Origin: Clostridia bacterium
GTDB lineage: Bacteria; Bacillota; Clostridia; RGIG6154
Length of the DNA: 64,000 bases
Assembly (NCBI GenBank): GCA_017410375.1
Contig: JAFQQW010000050.1
Coordinates: 1 to 64,000 of the forward strand
Direction: 5' to 3'
Both the position numbers and the translations under genes were made by a program. This document shows positions 7,353 through 15,392 of the stretch, in pieces (position 1 is the first letter of the stretch; each line of letters starts with the position of its first letter). Under the pieces are notes generated by a model, which saw nothing but the letters and a program-made list of their open reading frames with translations, ran no database searches and had not been told where the DNA came from.

Positions 7353-9242
7353 ATGAAAAAGCGAATTGCATTTGTTTTGGCTTGTCTACTTTGCTTTATG
7401 GTTTTTGCACCTGTTACGCGTGGCATGAGTCATTGGGCAAAGGATGAGATAAAAAAAGCAGAAAGCGCCGGACTTTTAGATGTAGAAAAGACATACGCGT
7501 ATCAAAAGCCGATTACCCGTGAAGCATTTTGCGATTTGCTGTATGCCTACGTCTGCAAAACAAGTTATTTTACAGATGTAAGCAATGGGGATTTGCCGTG
7601 GTCGCCTAAAATGCCTTTTTCCGACACTGGGAATTATCGTGTGCACGAATTACATGACCATGATTTTGTAACAGGGAAAAGCGAAACCGCGTTTTGCCCC
7701 GATGACTTTTTAACCCGTGGAGAAGCGGCAACGCTTATCATCCGTGCTGTTTCGCGCACCATGCCCGATGTGCAGGTGGAGAAAGAGGTCTCTTATGCAG
7801 ATATAGATGATGTTTCGGCGTGGGAACGGTACTATATACTGTTTGCCGGCGGTATAGGGCTTATGCACGGCGTTGGCAATAACCGTTTTGCACCAAAGGA
7901 GAATATTACCACACAAGAGGCGATTCTTTTAATCTACCGTCTGTACGAACGCTATAAAAAGGAAAAATGCACAACCGATACAACTCCTGACATTTTAGTA
8001 GAGTATGGTATTGTGGATGTCGAGGATTTTGCAAAGCAAGGCAATATAACCGTTTTGGAAGCGCTTTCAACACTGGATAAGGCAGAGGGTGCAAGTTTAT
8101 CCGTTAATATTAAGGATTGGTATGTAGGGGACAGCCTTGCGCACATGGATGACTTGTCAGATGATGACAAAAAAATGTTGCTTCGCTTGAGAGATTCGGT
8201 TGTTACCTATAAAGAATTACCCGAACTGGATTTGGATGCAGAAATCACCAATTACCAGGCACTTTTGTATGTACTCCGTTTAATTGTGGACGCGCATGGC
8301 TGTATCGGGCCCTGGATTGACACTGTAAGTACAGATGTTACTTATGTGTTTGATAAGGCAAAAGGCGAGTTCCTAATTGAAAGCAACGATACATCTAAAG
8401 CAAATGAACCCATTTCAAGACAGGATTTTTATGCCATTGTGCATAAAGCTTTATACAATGTACATGGTGCAGGTGGTTATGCAGGTGGCACTGTCCGTCT
8501 GATTGACTATCATATTGAAAAGGCAAATAGACCTCCAAAACCGGAAGCACCTCCGGAAGAATATATTGAGATAAAAACGGATGTTCATGCGGATGCTGAT
8601 TTGAATTACACCTGGAGCTTACCGGATGCATATAGCTTTATTGAAACGGATGAATACTGGACAAATTATGCTTTTATTTTAAAGGACGGTACCGAAGATT
8701 GGATACAAACAAGTACAGGTACCGATACAAGGATTGACGCAGAATTCCTGATTGAAAGTCTGTTGGCGGAGAAAACGGGCAATTGGGATAAAATGCGTAT
8801 GACTTACTACACACCTGAAGATCAAGTGCATCGGTATTATGTGGATGTGGACATTTCAAACGTCCGCATAGAAGAAGCGGGTACAGCCCCAAAACCCGGA
8901 AAATATATCCGCTTTAAAGATTCCTGGTGTGCCAAGGAAATTACCCTGGCAAAGGGCGAAAAATATGATACGGATTGCTATTATGTTCTGGTGGACATTG
9001 AATCTGTATACCGAAAGCCGGAGTTTAACCGGGTGATTCGGGAATGCTTCAAACCGACAGATGCATCTGATACATTTATTGCACCCACAAACCGTAGCTT
9101 TGGTGTGTCGGTTATGGAAGAAGTGCGATTGCAAAAGGTAACGGTCAGCGGAAACGGGAAAGATGGCTTTTTGCTTACCGCAACTCCTTGGTCGGAAAAT
9201 ACATTTATTGTAGAGGAATCAGAACAAAAGAAAACGTATTAA
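7353..9242 (+). CDS. Secreted S-layer homology (SLH) domain protein
   Basis: This 629-residue exported protein begins with a signal peptide (MKKRIAFVLACLLCFMVFAP, cleavage near residue 24). Three SLH repeats follow at about 25-70, 85-130 and 138-185. They are recognised by HWAKDEI, the TRE/TRG motifs and the closing F-x-P-x-x-x-x-T-R pattern. SLH domains bind pyruvylated wall polysaccharide and hold proteins at the cell surface. The remaining 430 residues have no domain I recognise. There is a P-rich linker near residue 395 and a predicted beta-rich C-terminal part. AGGGGTGAT precedes the ATG. It is transcribed alone, with its own promoter and terminator, and may belong to the same regulon as the gene at 13630. 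Confidence 0.85.
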   Translation: MKKRIAFVLACLLCFMVFAPVTRGMSHWAKDEIKKAESAGLLDVEKTYAYQKPITREAFCDLLYAYVCKTSYFTDVSNGDLPWSPKMPFSDTGNYRVHELHDHDFVTGKSETAFCPDDFLTRGEAATLIIRAVSRTMPDVQVEKEVSYADIDDVSAWERYYILFAGGIGLMHGVGNNRFAPKENITTQEAILLIYRLYERYKKEKCTTDTTPDILVEYGIVDVEDFAKQGNITVLEALSTLDKAEGASLSVNIKDWYVGDSLAHMDDLSDDDKKMLLRLRDSVVTYKELPELDLDAEITNYQALLYVLRLIVDAHGCIGPWIDTVSTDVTYVFDKAKGEFLIESNDTSKANEPISRQDFYAIVHKALYNVHGAGGYAGGTVRLIDYHIEKANRPPKPEAPPEEYIEIKTDVHADADLNYTWSLPDAYSFIETDEYWTNYAFILKDGTEDWIQTSTGTDTRIDAEFLIESLLAEKTGNWDKMRMTYYTPEDQVHRYYVDVDISNVRIEEAGTAPKPGKYIRFKDSWCAKEITLAKGEKYDTDCYYVLVDIESVYRKPEFNRVIRECFKPTDASDTFIAPTNRSFGVSVMEEVRLQKVTVSGNGKDGFLLTATPWSENTFIVEESEQKKTY

Positions 9243-9243
9243 G

Positions 9244-9273
9244 AAAAAACGGATGCATAAGCGTCCGTTTTTG
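9244..9273 (+). terminator. Terminator after the SLH gene
   Basis: AAAAAACGGATGC-ATAA-GCGTCCGTTTTT forms a stem-loop with T tail directly after the stop codon. Confidence 0.8.
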
Positions 9274-9400
9274 GTTTCAAAGAAATGGGCAGAAAAACGC
9301 GGAAAAATAGGCAAAAACGGAGAAAAGGAAAGAATTGGTAAAAGAGGTTTACATATTTTTGCAAAAAAGTTGTAAAAGTGCAAAAAAACGTCGAAAAAGG

Positions 9401-9429
9401 TTGACAATACCCTAAAAAGGTAGTATAAT
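9401..9429 (+). promoter_or_regulatory. Promoter of the small HTH gene
   Basis: TTGACA (9401-9406) and TATAAT (9424-9429) with a 17-base spacer form a consensus sigma-A promoter. Confidence 0.85.
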
Positions 9430-9480
9430 TGCAATCAAGTTTAGCACAGAAAGTATTTTGACAATTACGGAGGGCATCTG

Positions 9481-9777
9481 ATGACACAAATTAATAGTGC
9501 AGTTGAGAATATGCAGTTGAAAATTAAGGAAATTCGTACTTTGTTTGGCATCTCCGTTACTAAGTTTTCGATTATGATGGGTGTAACGCGACAAACAATT
9601 TATAACATCGAAAATTTTAAAACCAAGTTGGCACAGGTTCAGTTTTTGGCAGTTTGTACACTTTTAGACAATTTGCTGGATAACCATCCCGACAAAGAAA
9701 AGGCGCTGATTGCAATTTGGGAACGTGACTTTAAAAAAGTGCAGAAAAAACATGTAAGCAGAATTAAATGGTTCTGA
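9481..9777 (+). CDS. Small helix-turn-helix protein (XRE-like)
   Basis: This 98-residue protein has a single HTH: about residues 14-50 read LKIKEIRTLFGISVTKFSIM followed by GVTRQTIYNIE, the spacing of a Cro/XRE DNA-binding domain. The tail is short and basic (KKVQKKHVSRIKWF), with no sensory domain. The ATG has GGAGGG 6 bases upstream and a consensus promoter, and the gene is closed by its own terminator, so it is a strongly expressed single-gene unit. Its targets are unknown. Gene context (SLH gene before, trmK after) does not suggest a partner. Confidence 0.75.
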   Translation: MTQINSAVENMQLKIKEIRTLFGISVTKFSIMMGVTRQTIYNIENFKTKLAQVQFLAVCTLLDNLLDNHPDKEKALIAIWERDFKKVQKKHVSRIKWF

Positions 9778-9788
9778 AAAATTTTAGT

Positions 9789-9816
9789 GGCTTGCTTTAT
9801 GCAAGCCCTTTTTATT
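9789..9816 (+). terminator. Terminator after the small HTH gene
   Basis: GGCTTGC-TTTAT-GCAAGCC is followed by CTTTTTATTTT. Confidence 0.85.
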
Positions 9817-9822
9817 TTATAC

Positions 9823-9851
9823 TTGAAAAGTCTTTTAAAATATGTTATACT
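9823..9851 (+). promoter_or_regulatory. Promoter of trmK-nif3
   Basis: TTGAAA (9823-9828) and TATACT (9846-9851) with 17 bases between them lie 30 bases before the trmK start. Confidence 0.7.
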
Positions 9852-9880
9852 GAATCGAAAGAAAAAACGGAGGTCGGTCA

Positions 9881-10561
9881 ATGGGTGCGCTAATCCTTTC
9901 TCCGCGACTGGAATGCGTTGCGGATTTTGTTTCAAATAAGACTGTTGCGGACATCGGTACCGACCACGGTAAGCTTTTAATTGCCCTTGCGCAAAATGGA
10001 AAGCTTAAAAAGGGCATCGGCTCGGATGTGGCAGAGGGTCCTGCTTCTGCGTGTCGCAGTAATGTTTTGTCTTTCGGATTTTCGGATATAATCGAAATTC
10101 GTGTAGGGGACGGTTTGAAAACACTTGTTCCCGGCGAAGCGGAAACGGTTGTGATTGCCGGTATGGGCGGTGAGCTGATTGCCAAAATTCTCGGCGCTTG
10201 CCCCGAAACAGTAAGAAGCGCCAAAGAGTTTGTCTTACAACCCATGACCAACACAGATAAGTTTCTTGCGCTCCTTCCCAAATTGGGGATAAAAGTCACC
10301 GACGGCTGTCTTGCAAAAGAAGGGGATAAGCTGTATCGCATATTTAAGTGCATGCCCGGAAAATCCGAACTTACACCGTTTGAAACGGTGATTTGTCCCG
10401 TTTTTAAAAATGACCCGTTGCTTTCGTTGTTGCTTGCGCAGGAACTGAGCAAAGCGCAAAAGAAGCTTTCGGGACTGCAAAACGGAAAAAACGATGCAAA
10501 GGCAGAATGTGATGCCTTGCGTGCATTGATAAAGGAATTGGAAAATTATGAAACTAACTGA
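9881..10561 (+). CDS. trmK: tRNA (adenine(22)-N1)-methyltransferase
   Basis: This 226-residue SAM-dependent methyltransferase methylates N1 of A22 in the D-loop of certain tRNAs. The Rossmann-fold SAM motif is VADIGTDHGKL (residues 22-32), and the family-specific IAGMGGELI follows at about 94-102. A C-terminal coiled coil (about 185-225, rich in K, E and L) is typical of TrmK. CGGAGG lies upstream of the ATG. The gene overlaps the following Nif3-family gene by 14 bases, a pairing widely conserved in Bacillota. Confidence 0.92.
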   Translation: MGALILSPRLECVADFVSNKTVADIGTDHGKLLIALAQNGKLKKGIGSDVAEGPASACRSNVLSFGFSDIIEIRVGDGLKTLVPGEAETVVIAGMGGELIAKILGACPETVRSAKEFVLQPMTNTDKFLALLPKLGIKVTDGCLAKEGDKLYRIFKCMPGKSELTPFETVICPVFKNDPLLSLLLAQELSKAQKKLSGLQNGKNDAKAECDALRALIKELENYETN

Positions 10562-11291
10562 AATCTTAGAAATTTTAGAAGCCTTTGCGCCTGCTGAAAC
10601 CGCAGAAGAGTGGGACAACGTAGGTTTACTGATTGACAGAGAGGGCGACGAAATTCAAAAAATACTGGTGTGCTTAGACTTTACGGCAGATGTACTGGAG
10701 CAGGCAATAGAGGGTGGCTTTCAGATGATTGTAACCCATCACCCCGTTATTTTTAAACCTCTTTCAAAGCTTAACAACCCGACGCTTTTAAAGGCGATAC
10801 GCAAAAACATCTGTGTATACTCGGGTCACACCAATATCGATGTGGCAGCAGGTGGTGTAAACGACGTGCTGGCACAAAAATTAGAGCTTGTAAATGTGAC
10901 GGCAGACGGTATTTTGCGTGTTGGTGAATTGAAAGAACCCCTTTCCGAAACCGAATTTGCAAAACACGTTTGTAAAATGTTGGATGTGCCTGCAGTGCGC
11001 ACCGTACCTTTGAAAAAACAAATCAAAAAGGTAGGACTTGTGGGTGGCGCCGGCGGTGACTTTTTGGAAAACGCAAAGCTTTTAAATTGTGATGCGTATG
11101 TTACAGGTGAGGTTTCCTACCACACCGCGCAGGCAGCAGAAAATATGGATTTGTTTTTGGTTTGTGCAGGGCATTTTGAAACCGAAGCACCTGTTGCAGA
11201 GGCGTTAACAAAGCTTTTGAATCAAAAATTAACCGATGCAAAAGCGGAATGTGCCGTATTGCAAAATCCGTTTTTGGTTACAACTGAATAA
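10548..11291 (+). CDS. Nif3-like dinuclear metal-centre protein (YqfO/YbgI family)
   Basis: This 247-residue Nif3-family protein (often annotated GTP cyclohydrolase 1 type 2) is the short form without the PII-like inserted domain found in Bacillus YqfO. Metal-binding residues are visible: H64-H65 in VTHHP, the His/Asp of GHTNIDVA (about 98-103), and the His/Glu of CAGHFETE near the C-terminus. It is coupled to trmK by a 14-base overlap. The biochemical role of the family is still unsettled. The neighbourhood only supports a link to tRNA modification or metal handling. Confidence 0.9.
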   Translation: MKLTEILEILEAFAPAETAEEWDNVGLLIDREGDEIQKILVCLDFTADVLEQAIEGGFQMIVTHHPVIFKPLSKLNNPTLLKAIRKNICVYSGHTNIDVAAGGVNDVLAQKLELVNVTADGILRVGELKEPLSETEFAKHVCKMLDVPAVRTVPLKKQIKKVGLVGGAGGDFLENAKLLNCDAYVTGEVSYHTAQAAENMDLFLVCAGHFETEAPVAEALTKLLNQKLTDAKAECAVLQNPFLVTTE

Positions 11292-11301
11292 GACTGAATA
11301 T

Positions 11302-11644
11302 GAGCAGGTCAGACGATCGCGGGTACAAAGCCGAAAGGCTGTACATGAGGAAAGTCCGGGCTCCGCAGGGCAGGGTGCCGGGTAACTCCCGGTAGAGGCG
11401 ACTCTCAGGATAGTGCAACAGAAAATAAACCGCTGTATTTTATACAGTAAGGGTGGAATAGTGAGGTAAGAGCTCACTGGGAAGCAGGTAACTGCTTCTT
11501 TCGTGTAAACCCCACTTGGAGCAACACCGCATTAAGAAGAATACATTGGCCCGATGCTTCTTGGGTAGGTGGCTTGAGCGGTGCAGAGATGCATCGCCTA
11601 GATAGATGATCGTTTAATACAGAACCCGGCTTACAGATCGGCTC
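11302..11644 (+). ncRNA. rnpB: RNase P RNA, bacterial type A
   Basis: The conserved catalytic-core pieces of RNase P RNA are present: GAGGAAAGTCCGGGCTCC near the 5' end (P4 5' strand), GGTAGAGGCGACTCTCAGGA-like and GTGCAACAGAAA segments, and ACAGAACCCGGCTTACAG at the 3' end (P4 3' strand and J2/4). The ends pair (GAGC with GCTC, and GATC). The RNA matures tRNA 5' ends. A terminator follows directly. The end points were chosen by P1 pairing. An open frame crossing it is a shadow. Confidence 0.95.
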
Positions 11645-11656
11645 ATTTTCATATAT

Positions 11657-11687
11657 CATAAAACCCACCTTGAACGGTGGGTTTTAT
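11657..11687 (+). terminator. Terminator after rnpB
   Basis: ATAAAACCCACC-TTGAA-CGGTGGGTTTTAT is a strong intrinsic terminator and may work in both directions. Confidence 0.85.
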
Positions 11688-11690
11688 GTC

Positions 11691-11719
11691 TTGACAAACC
11701 TTTTAAAAAGAGGTATAAT
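11691..11719 (+). promoter_or_regulatory. Promoter of thrS
   Basis: TTGACA (11691-11696) and TATAAT (11714-11719) are spaced by 17 bases. Only about 33 bases lie between the -10 box and the start codon, so there is no room for a T-box leader. Confidence 0.85.
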
Positions 11720-11752
11720 AAATTATTATTATAGTTTAAAGGAGAGTTTTTT

Positions 11753-13501
11753 ATGGAACAGAACGAATTGCAGATATTGCGTCACACAGCATCCCATGTT
11801 CTGGCTCAGGCTGTACTGCGTCTATATCCCGGAACAAAATTAGGTATTGGTCCTGCCATTGACACAGGATTTTATTATGATTTTGATACCGAGACTCCTT
11901 TGACCCAGGAAGATTTGGAAAAAATCGAAGCGGAAATGAAGAAGATTGCCAAGGAAAATCTTAAAATTGAAAGATTTGAATTGCCCCGCGATGAAGCGTT
12001 GGAATTGATGAAAGACCAGCCCTATAAGGTAGAGCTTATTGAAAACCTGCCTGAGGGTGAGCCGATTTCATTCTATAAACAAGGTGAATTCACCGATCTT
12101 TGTGTAGGTCCGCACTTGGGCTACACCGCAAAGGTTAAGGCGTTTAAGTTGCTTTCTGTAACCGGTGCATACTGGAGAGGCGATGAAAAGAACAAGATGC
12201 TCCAGCGTATTTACGCAACCGCATTCCAGTCCAAAGACGAGCTGAATGCACATTTAGAGCAGTTGGAAGAAGCAAAAAAGAGAGACCACAACAAATTAGG
12301 TCGCGAACTGCATCTTTTTACAACCGTAGATTCTGTCGGTCAGGGTCTGCCTATCCTGTTGCCTAAGGGTGCAAAAATGATTCAGATTCTGCAGAGATTT
12401 GTAGAAGACACCGAAGCAAAGCTCGGCTGGCAGATGACCAAAACTCCGCTGATGGCGAAAAGTGACCTTTACAAAATTTCGGGTCACTGGGATCATTATA
12501 AAGACGGTATGTTTGTAATGGGCGACGAAGAAACCGATAAGGAAGTATTTGCGCTCCGTCCCATGACTTGTCCGTTCCAGTATCAGGCATATTTGAACGA
12601 AATGCGAAGCTATAGAGATTTGCCCCTCCGTTACAGTGAAACCTCAACCCTTTTCCGTAACGAAGCATCGGGCGAAATGCACGGTCTTATCCGTGTTCGT
12701 CAGTTCACCATTTCGGAAGGTCATTTGATGTGCCGTCCTGACCAGTTGGAGGACGAATTCAAGCGTTGCTTGGAACTTACCACCTATATGCTTAAAACCT
12801 TGGGTCTTTATGAAGATGTATCCTACAGATTCTCTCAGTGGGATCCTGAGGACCGTGGAAAATATATCGGTACCGAAGAACAGTGGGATGAAGCACAGGG
12901 TATCATGAAAAATATCCTAGACAAGCTTGAAATCCCGTATGTAATCGGTGTTGGCGAAGCGGCATTCTATGGCCCGAAGCTGGATATCCAGATTCGCAAC
13001 GTATTCGGTAAGGAAGATACCTTAATTACCATTCAGATTGACCAGATGCTGGCTGAAAAGTTCGGTATGGAATACATGGATGCAGACGGTACCAAGAAGA
13101 ACCCCTATATCATCCACAGAACCTCTATCGGTTGCTACGAAAGAACTCTTGCATTGCTGATTGAGAAGTATGCAGGTGCGTTCCCGTCCTGGATGGCGCC
13201 TGTACAGGTAAAGGTTATCCCGATTTCCGAAAAGCATGCAGACTATGCAGAGCAGGTAAGCAAAGCTTTAAAGGACAAAGGATTCCGCGTAGAAACCGAT
13301 TACAGAAACGAAAAAATCGGCTACAAGATTCGCTCGGCGCGTATGGAAAAAGTACCTTACATGCTGGTTATGGGCGATAAGGAAATTGAAGAGGGCAAGG
13401 TATGCGTGCGTACCCGCGGTGTAGAAGAAACCGAAACCATGACGGTTGAGGAATTTGCCGCAAAGCTGGATGCAGAACAAATCAACAAAGTATACAGATA
13501 A
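11753..13501 (+). CDS. thrS: Threonyl-tRNA synthetase, lacking the TGS domain
   Basis: The 582-residue enzyme charges tRNA-Thr with threonine. The protein starts directly at the editing (N2) domain: H11-x-x-x-H15 and C117-x-x-x-H121 are the editing-site residues. The catalytic core has the zinc ligands C273, H324 and H455. The class II motif 2 region (FRNEASGEMHGLIRVRQF) is intact, and the anticodon-binding domain occupies about the last 100 residues. The usual N-terminal TGS domain of some 60 residues is absent. The ATG follows AAAGGAGAG and the promoter is close, so this is not a mis-called start. Editing should be retained. There is no T-box upstream. Confidence 0.95.
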   Translation: MEQNELQILRHTASHVLAQAVLRLYPGTKLGIGPAIDTGFYYDFDTETPLTQEDLEKIEAEMKKIAKENLKIERFELPRDEALELMKDQPYKVELIENLPEGEPISFYKQGEFTDLCVGPHLGYTAKVKAFKLLSVTGAYWRGDEKNKMLQRIYATAFQSKDELNAHLEQLEEAKKRDHNKLGRELHLFTTVDSVGQGLPILLPKGAKMIQILQRFVEDTEAKLGWQMTKTPLMAKSDLYKISGHWDHYKDGMFVMGDEETDKEVFALRPMTCPFQYQAYLNEMRSYRDLPLRYSETSTLFRNEASGEMHGLIRVRQFTISEGHLMCRPDQLEDEFKRCLELTTYMLKTLGLYEDVSYRFSQWDPEDRGKYIGTEEQWDEAQGIMKNILDKLEIPYVIGVGEAAFYGPKLDIQIRNVFGKEDTLITIQIDQMLAEKFGMEYMDADGTKKNPYIIHRTSIGCYERTLALLIEKYAGAFPSWMAPVQVKVIPISEKHADYAEQVSKALKDKGFRVETDYRNEKIGYKIRSARMEKVPYMLVMGDKEIEEGKVCVRTRGVEETETMTVEEFAAKLDAEQINKVYR

Positions 13502-13503
13502 TT

Positions 13504-13536
13504 AAAAAAGGTTTCCCAATCGGGAAACCTTTTTTG
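13504..13536 (+). terminator. Terminator after thrS
   Basis: AAAAAAGGTTTCCC-AAT-CGGGAAACCTTTTTT forms a perfect stem with T tail immediately after the stop codon. Confidence 0.9.
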
Positions 13537-13540
13537 GTAC

Positions 13541-13599
13541 AAACGTCGCGTTTTGGGGAACAAACGTCTATTGCAATTTATTTCAGCGTATGTTATAAT
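13541..13599 (+). promoter_or_regulatory. Promoter with 33-bp element shared with 7273-7305
   Basis: The 13541-13573 element repeats AAACGTC at 13541 and 13562 (21-base period) and runs into TTGCAA (13571-13576). TATAAT at 13594-13599 completes a promoter with a 17-base spacer. It differs from the element before the SLH gene only in three central bases. Confidence 0.65.
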
Positions 13600-13629
13600 A
13601 AAAATACAGAAAAACAAGGAGGGATTTAT

Positions 13630-15024
13630 ATGAAAAGATTTATTGCATTGTTGGTGGCACTTATGATGCTGTTTTCGGTAACCGCAGGTGCGGCACCTGC
13701 ATTTTTGTCAGAGCTGTACACCAATTACACAAGCAACGCTTCCATAACCTTTAAGCTTGAAAATGTGGACGGCTTGATGAATGTGCTGGAAGAGGCAGGC
13801 GTGCTAGAAGAGATAGAAAAACATGTGGATATCAGAAGCCTTTTGTCTGACTTTACCTATGGGGGAAGCACGACAGCGAAAGTGGATATTTCAAACGACT
13901 TTAAAACGGTTAAAATGCATACCGCGTCGGATGTAAATCTTGCTGTTTCGCTGAATCCGAATATGAGTGCAAACGCAAATTTAAAAGCTCAGAGCTGGAT
14001 AATGCTTGATATTTCGGATGCAGAAAATCCTGTTTTTAAAGTGATTCAGAAATCACCCATACATAACAAATATGAGTATGTAGACATCGCGGCACAGTTC
14101 TCGCAGGAGGATAAGCAGGCAATGGTGCTGGCTTTGAGCACGGTATTGGACAAAGATTTTCTTACCGGTCTTGTTGCAAAGGGCGCAGCGCTTTTGGAAA
14201 AATACGCGACAATTGACTTAACCGATTCCGAATGCGTTATCCGCATTGACGATGCAGGTATAAAAGCAATTGTGGCTGAGGTTTTGAATTTGCTCGCAGT
14301 ACAGCTTGGTGCGGATGTGGAAACACAAATGGAAATTCAAGAGTTCCTGGATGAATTTAAAGAAATGGACTTCCGCATTTTAGGTGAGGACGGAATTGTG
14401 TGCAAGTACAGCTTAGAAAACGGAAAGCCTAAGGATGTATATGAAGCAATAGATATTTCACTGGATCTTACTGAGCTTGCAGGAACAGAATCACCGTTTA
14501 CACTGGACATACAGATTGAGGGAAATGGTACCATTTCCGATATCGGCACGACGGTTGTGGAATTTCCTGAACTGACCGAAGAAAATTCTTTTGACGGTAC
14601 AATTCTCTATGAAGCATACGAGGATTACGAAATTTATGAGGAAGAAAAAGAGTATCCCATCTGGAATCTGGATAACTATACAGAGTATCTGCCTGTTGTA
14701 AACGGTGAGGTATATGCACCATTCCGCCAGATTATGAAGGAAGCCTTTGAAGAAAATGTACAGATTGGGTATGACAACGGTGTGATTACCGCTGCCTGCG
14801 ATTACTTCCCAAGCTATAAGGAAGTAAAGTTCACGGTTGGCGAAAACACGGTATACACCGATGGCATTGCACATACCATTTCGGGTCCTGCTGTGATTGA
14901 AAACGGCGTAACCTACGTTTCTAAATCCTTTATCGAAGAAATCTTAGGCTGGGATTATTTCTATGCAGAATACAATCTGATCGAAAAAGTGTACAGATAC
15001 GATATTTACACAAATAGTTATTAA
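13630..15024 (+). CDS. Secreted protein with C-terminal copper-amine-oxidase-like stalk domain
   Basis: This is a 464-residue exported protein. Upstream in-frame codons exist from 13534, but they read through the promoter. The ATG at 13630 follows AAGGAGGG and starts a signal peptide (MKRFIALLVALMMLFSV, cleavage near residue 22). The central 300 residues are unrecognised. The last ~110 residues (VVNGEVYAPFRQIM, VTYVSKSFIEEILGW) match the copper amine oxidase N-terminal-like stalk domain common in clostridial surface proteins. This is a structural module and is not evidence of amine oxidase activity. The gene shares its upstream element with the SLH-protein gene, so both may be expressed together as cell-envelope components. 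Confidence 0.8.
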   Translation: MKRFIALLVALMMLFSVTAGAAPAFLSELYTNYTSNASITFKLENVDGLMNVLEEAGVLEEIEKHVDIRSLLSDFTYGGSTTAKVDISNDFKTVKMHTASDVNLAVSLNPNMSANANLKAQSWIMLDISDAENPVFKVIQKSPIHNKYEYVDIAAQFSQEDKQAMVLALSTVLDKDFLTGLVAKGAALLEKYATIDLTDSECVIRIDDAGIKAIVAEVLNLLAVQLGADVETQMEIQEFLDEFKEMDFRILGEDGIVCKYSLENGKPKDVYEAIDISLDLTELAGTESPFTLDIQIEGNGTISDIGTTVVEFPELTEENSFDGTILYEAYEDYEIYEEEKEYPIWNLDNYTEYLPVVNGEVYAPFRQIMKEAFEENVQIGYDNGVITAACDYFPSYKEVKFTVGENTVYTDGIAHTISGPAVIENGVTYVSKSFIEEILGWDYFYAEYNLIEKVYRYDIYTNSY

Positions 15025-15334
15025 GCTTAAAAGTCTCCCCAAGGGAGACTTCAGACTGTCGAAAAAGTCGTTCTACCGCAAACAAAGAACTTTTTGTCAT
15101 TCTGAGCAAAGCGAAGAATCTCTGGGTTGAACAGATGTTGAATGGAGCGGAATCCATCGAGGATTCCGCTCCATTGTTTGCTTTTTGCCAATTTGAACTC
15201 TACCGTACCTTTGTACGCCGACGAATTCAAATTGACAAAATATAACTTCCTTTTTCTTAAGTCTACAGCGTGTCGATAGGTTTATCGACACGCTGAAGTC
15301 TCCCAAAGGGAGACTTTTTTGTTTGTAAAAACAC
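15025..15334. repeat. Hairpin-rich intergenic repeat region
   Basis: No gene is seen here. Palindromic modules are packed together: AAGTCTCCCC-AAG-GGAGACTT (15031-15051), TGGAGCGGAATCC...GGATTCCGCTCCA (15142-15172), CAGCGTGTCGATA...TATCGACACGCTG (15265-15294), and a second AAGTCTCCCAAAGGGAGACTT with T tail (15296-15320) that can serve as a terminator. The first and last modules are near-identical and bracket the rest. The modules at 15059-15080 and 15091-15120 also occur at 6971-7145. The layout resembles a nested set of small dispersed repeats. Confidence 0.65.
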
Positions 15335-15363
15335 TTGAAAAGGATTTCAATTTATGGTATACT
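15335..15363 (+). promoter_or_regulatory. Promoter of rluB
   Basis: TTGAAA (15335-15340) and TATACT (15358-15363) are separated by 17 bases, 30 bases before the start codon. Confidence 0.7.
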
Positions 15364-15392
15364 AAAGTGATTAAGTTTGAAAGGTGAAGGAC

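Noticed and set aside
11720-11752. T-box or other amino-acid riboswitch before thrS (also hisS and tyrS)
   Set aside because: The leader is about 30 bases long for thrS and the spacers before hisS and tyrS are 20-30 bases, far too short for a T-box.
13534-13629. N-terminal extension of the secreted protein to 13534
   Set aside because: The extra codons run through the thrS terminator and the gene's own promoter. The signal peptide starts at 13630.
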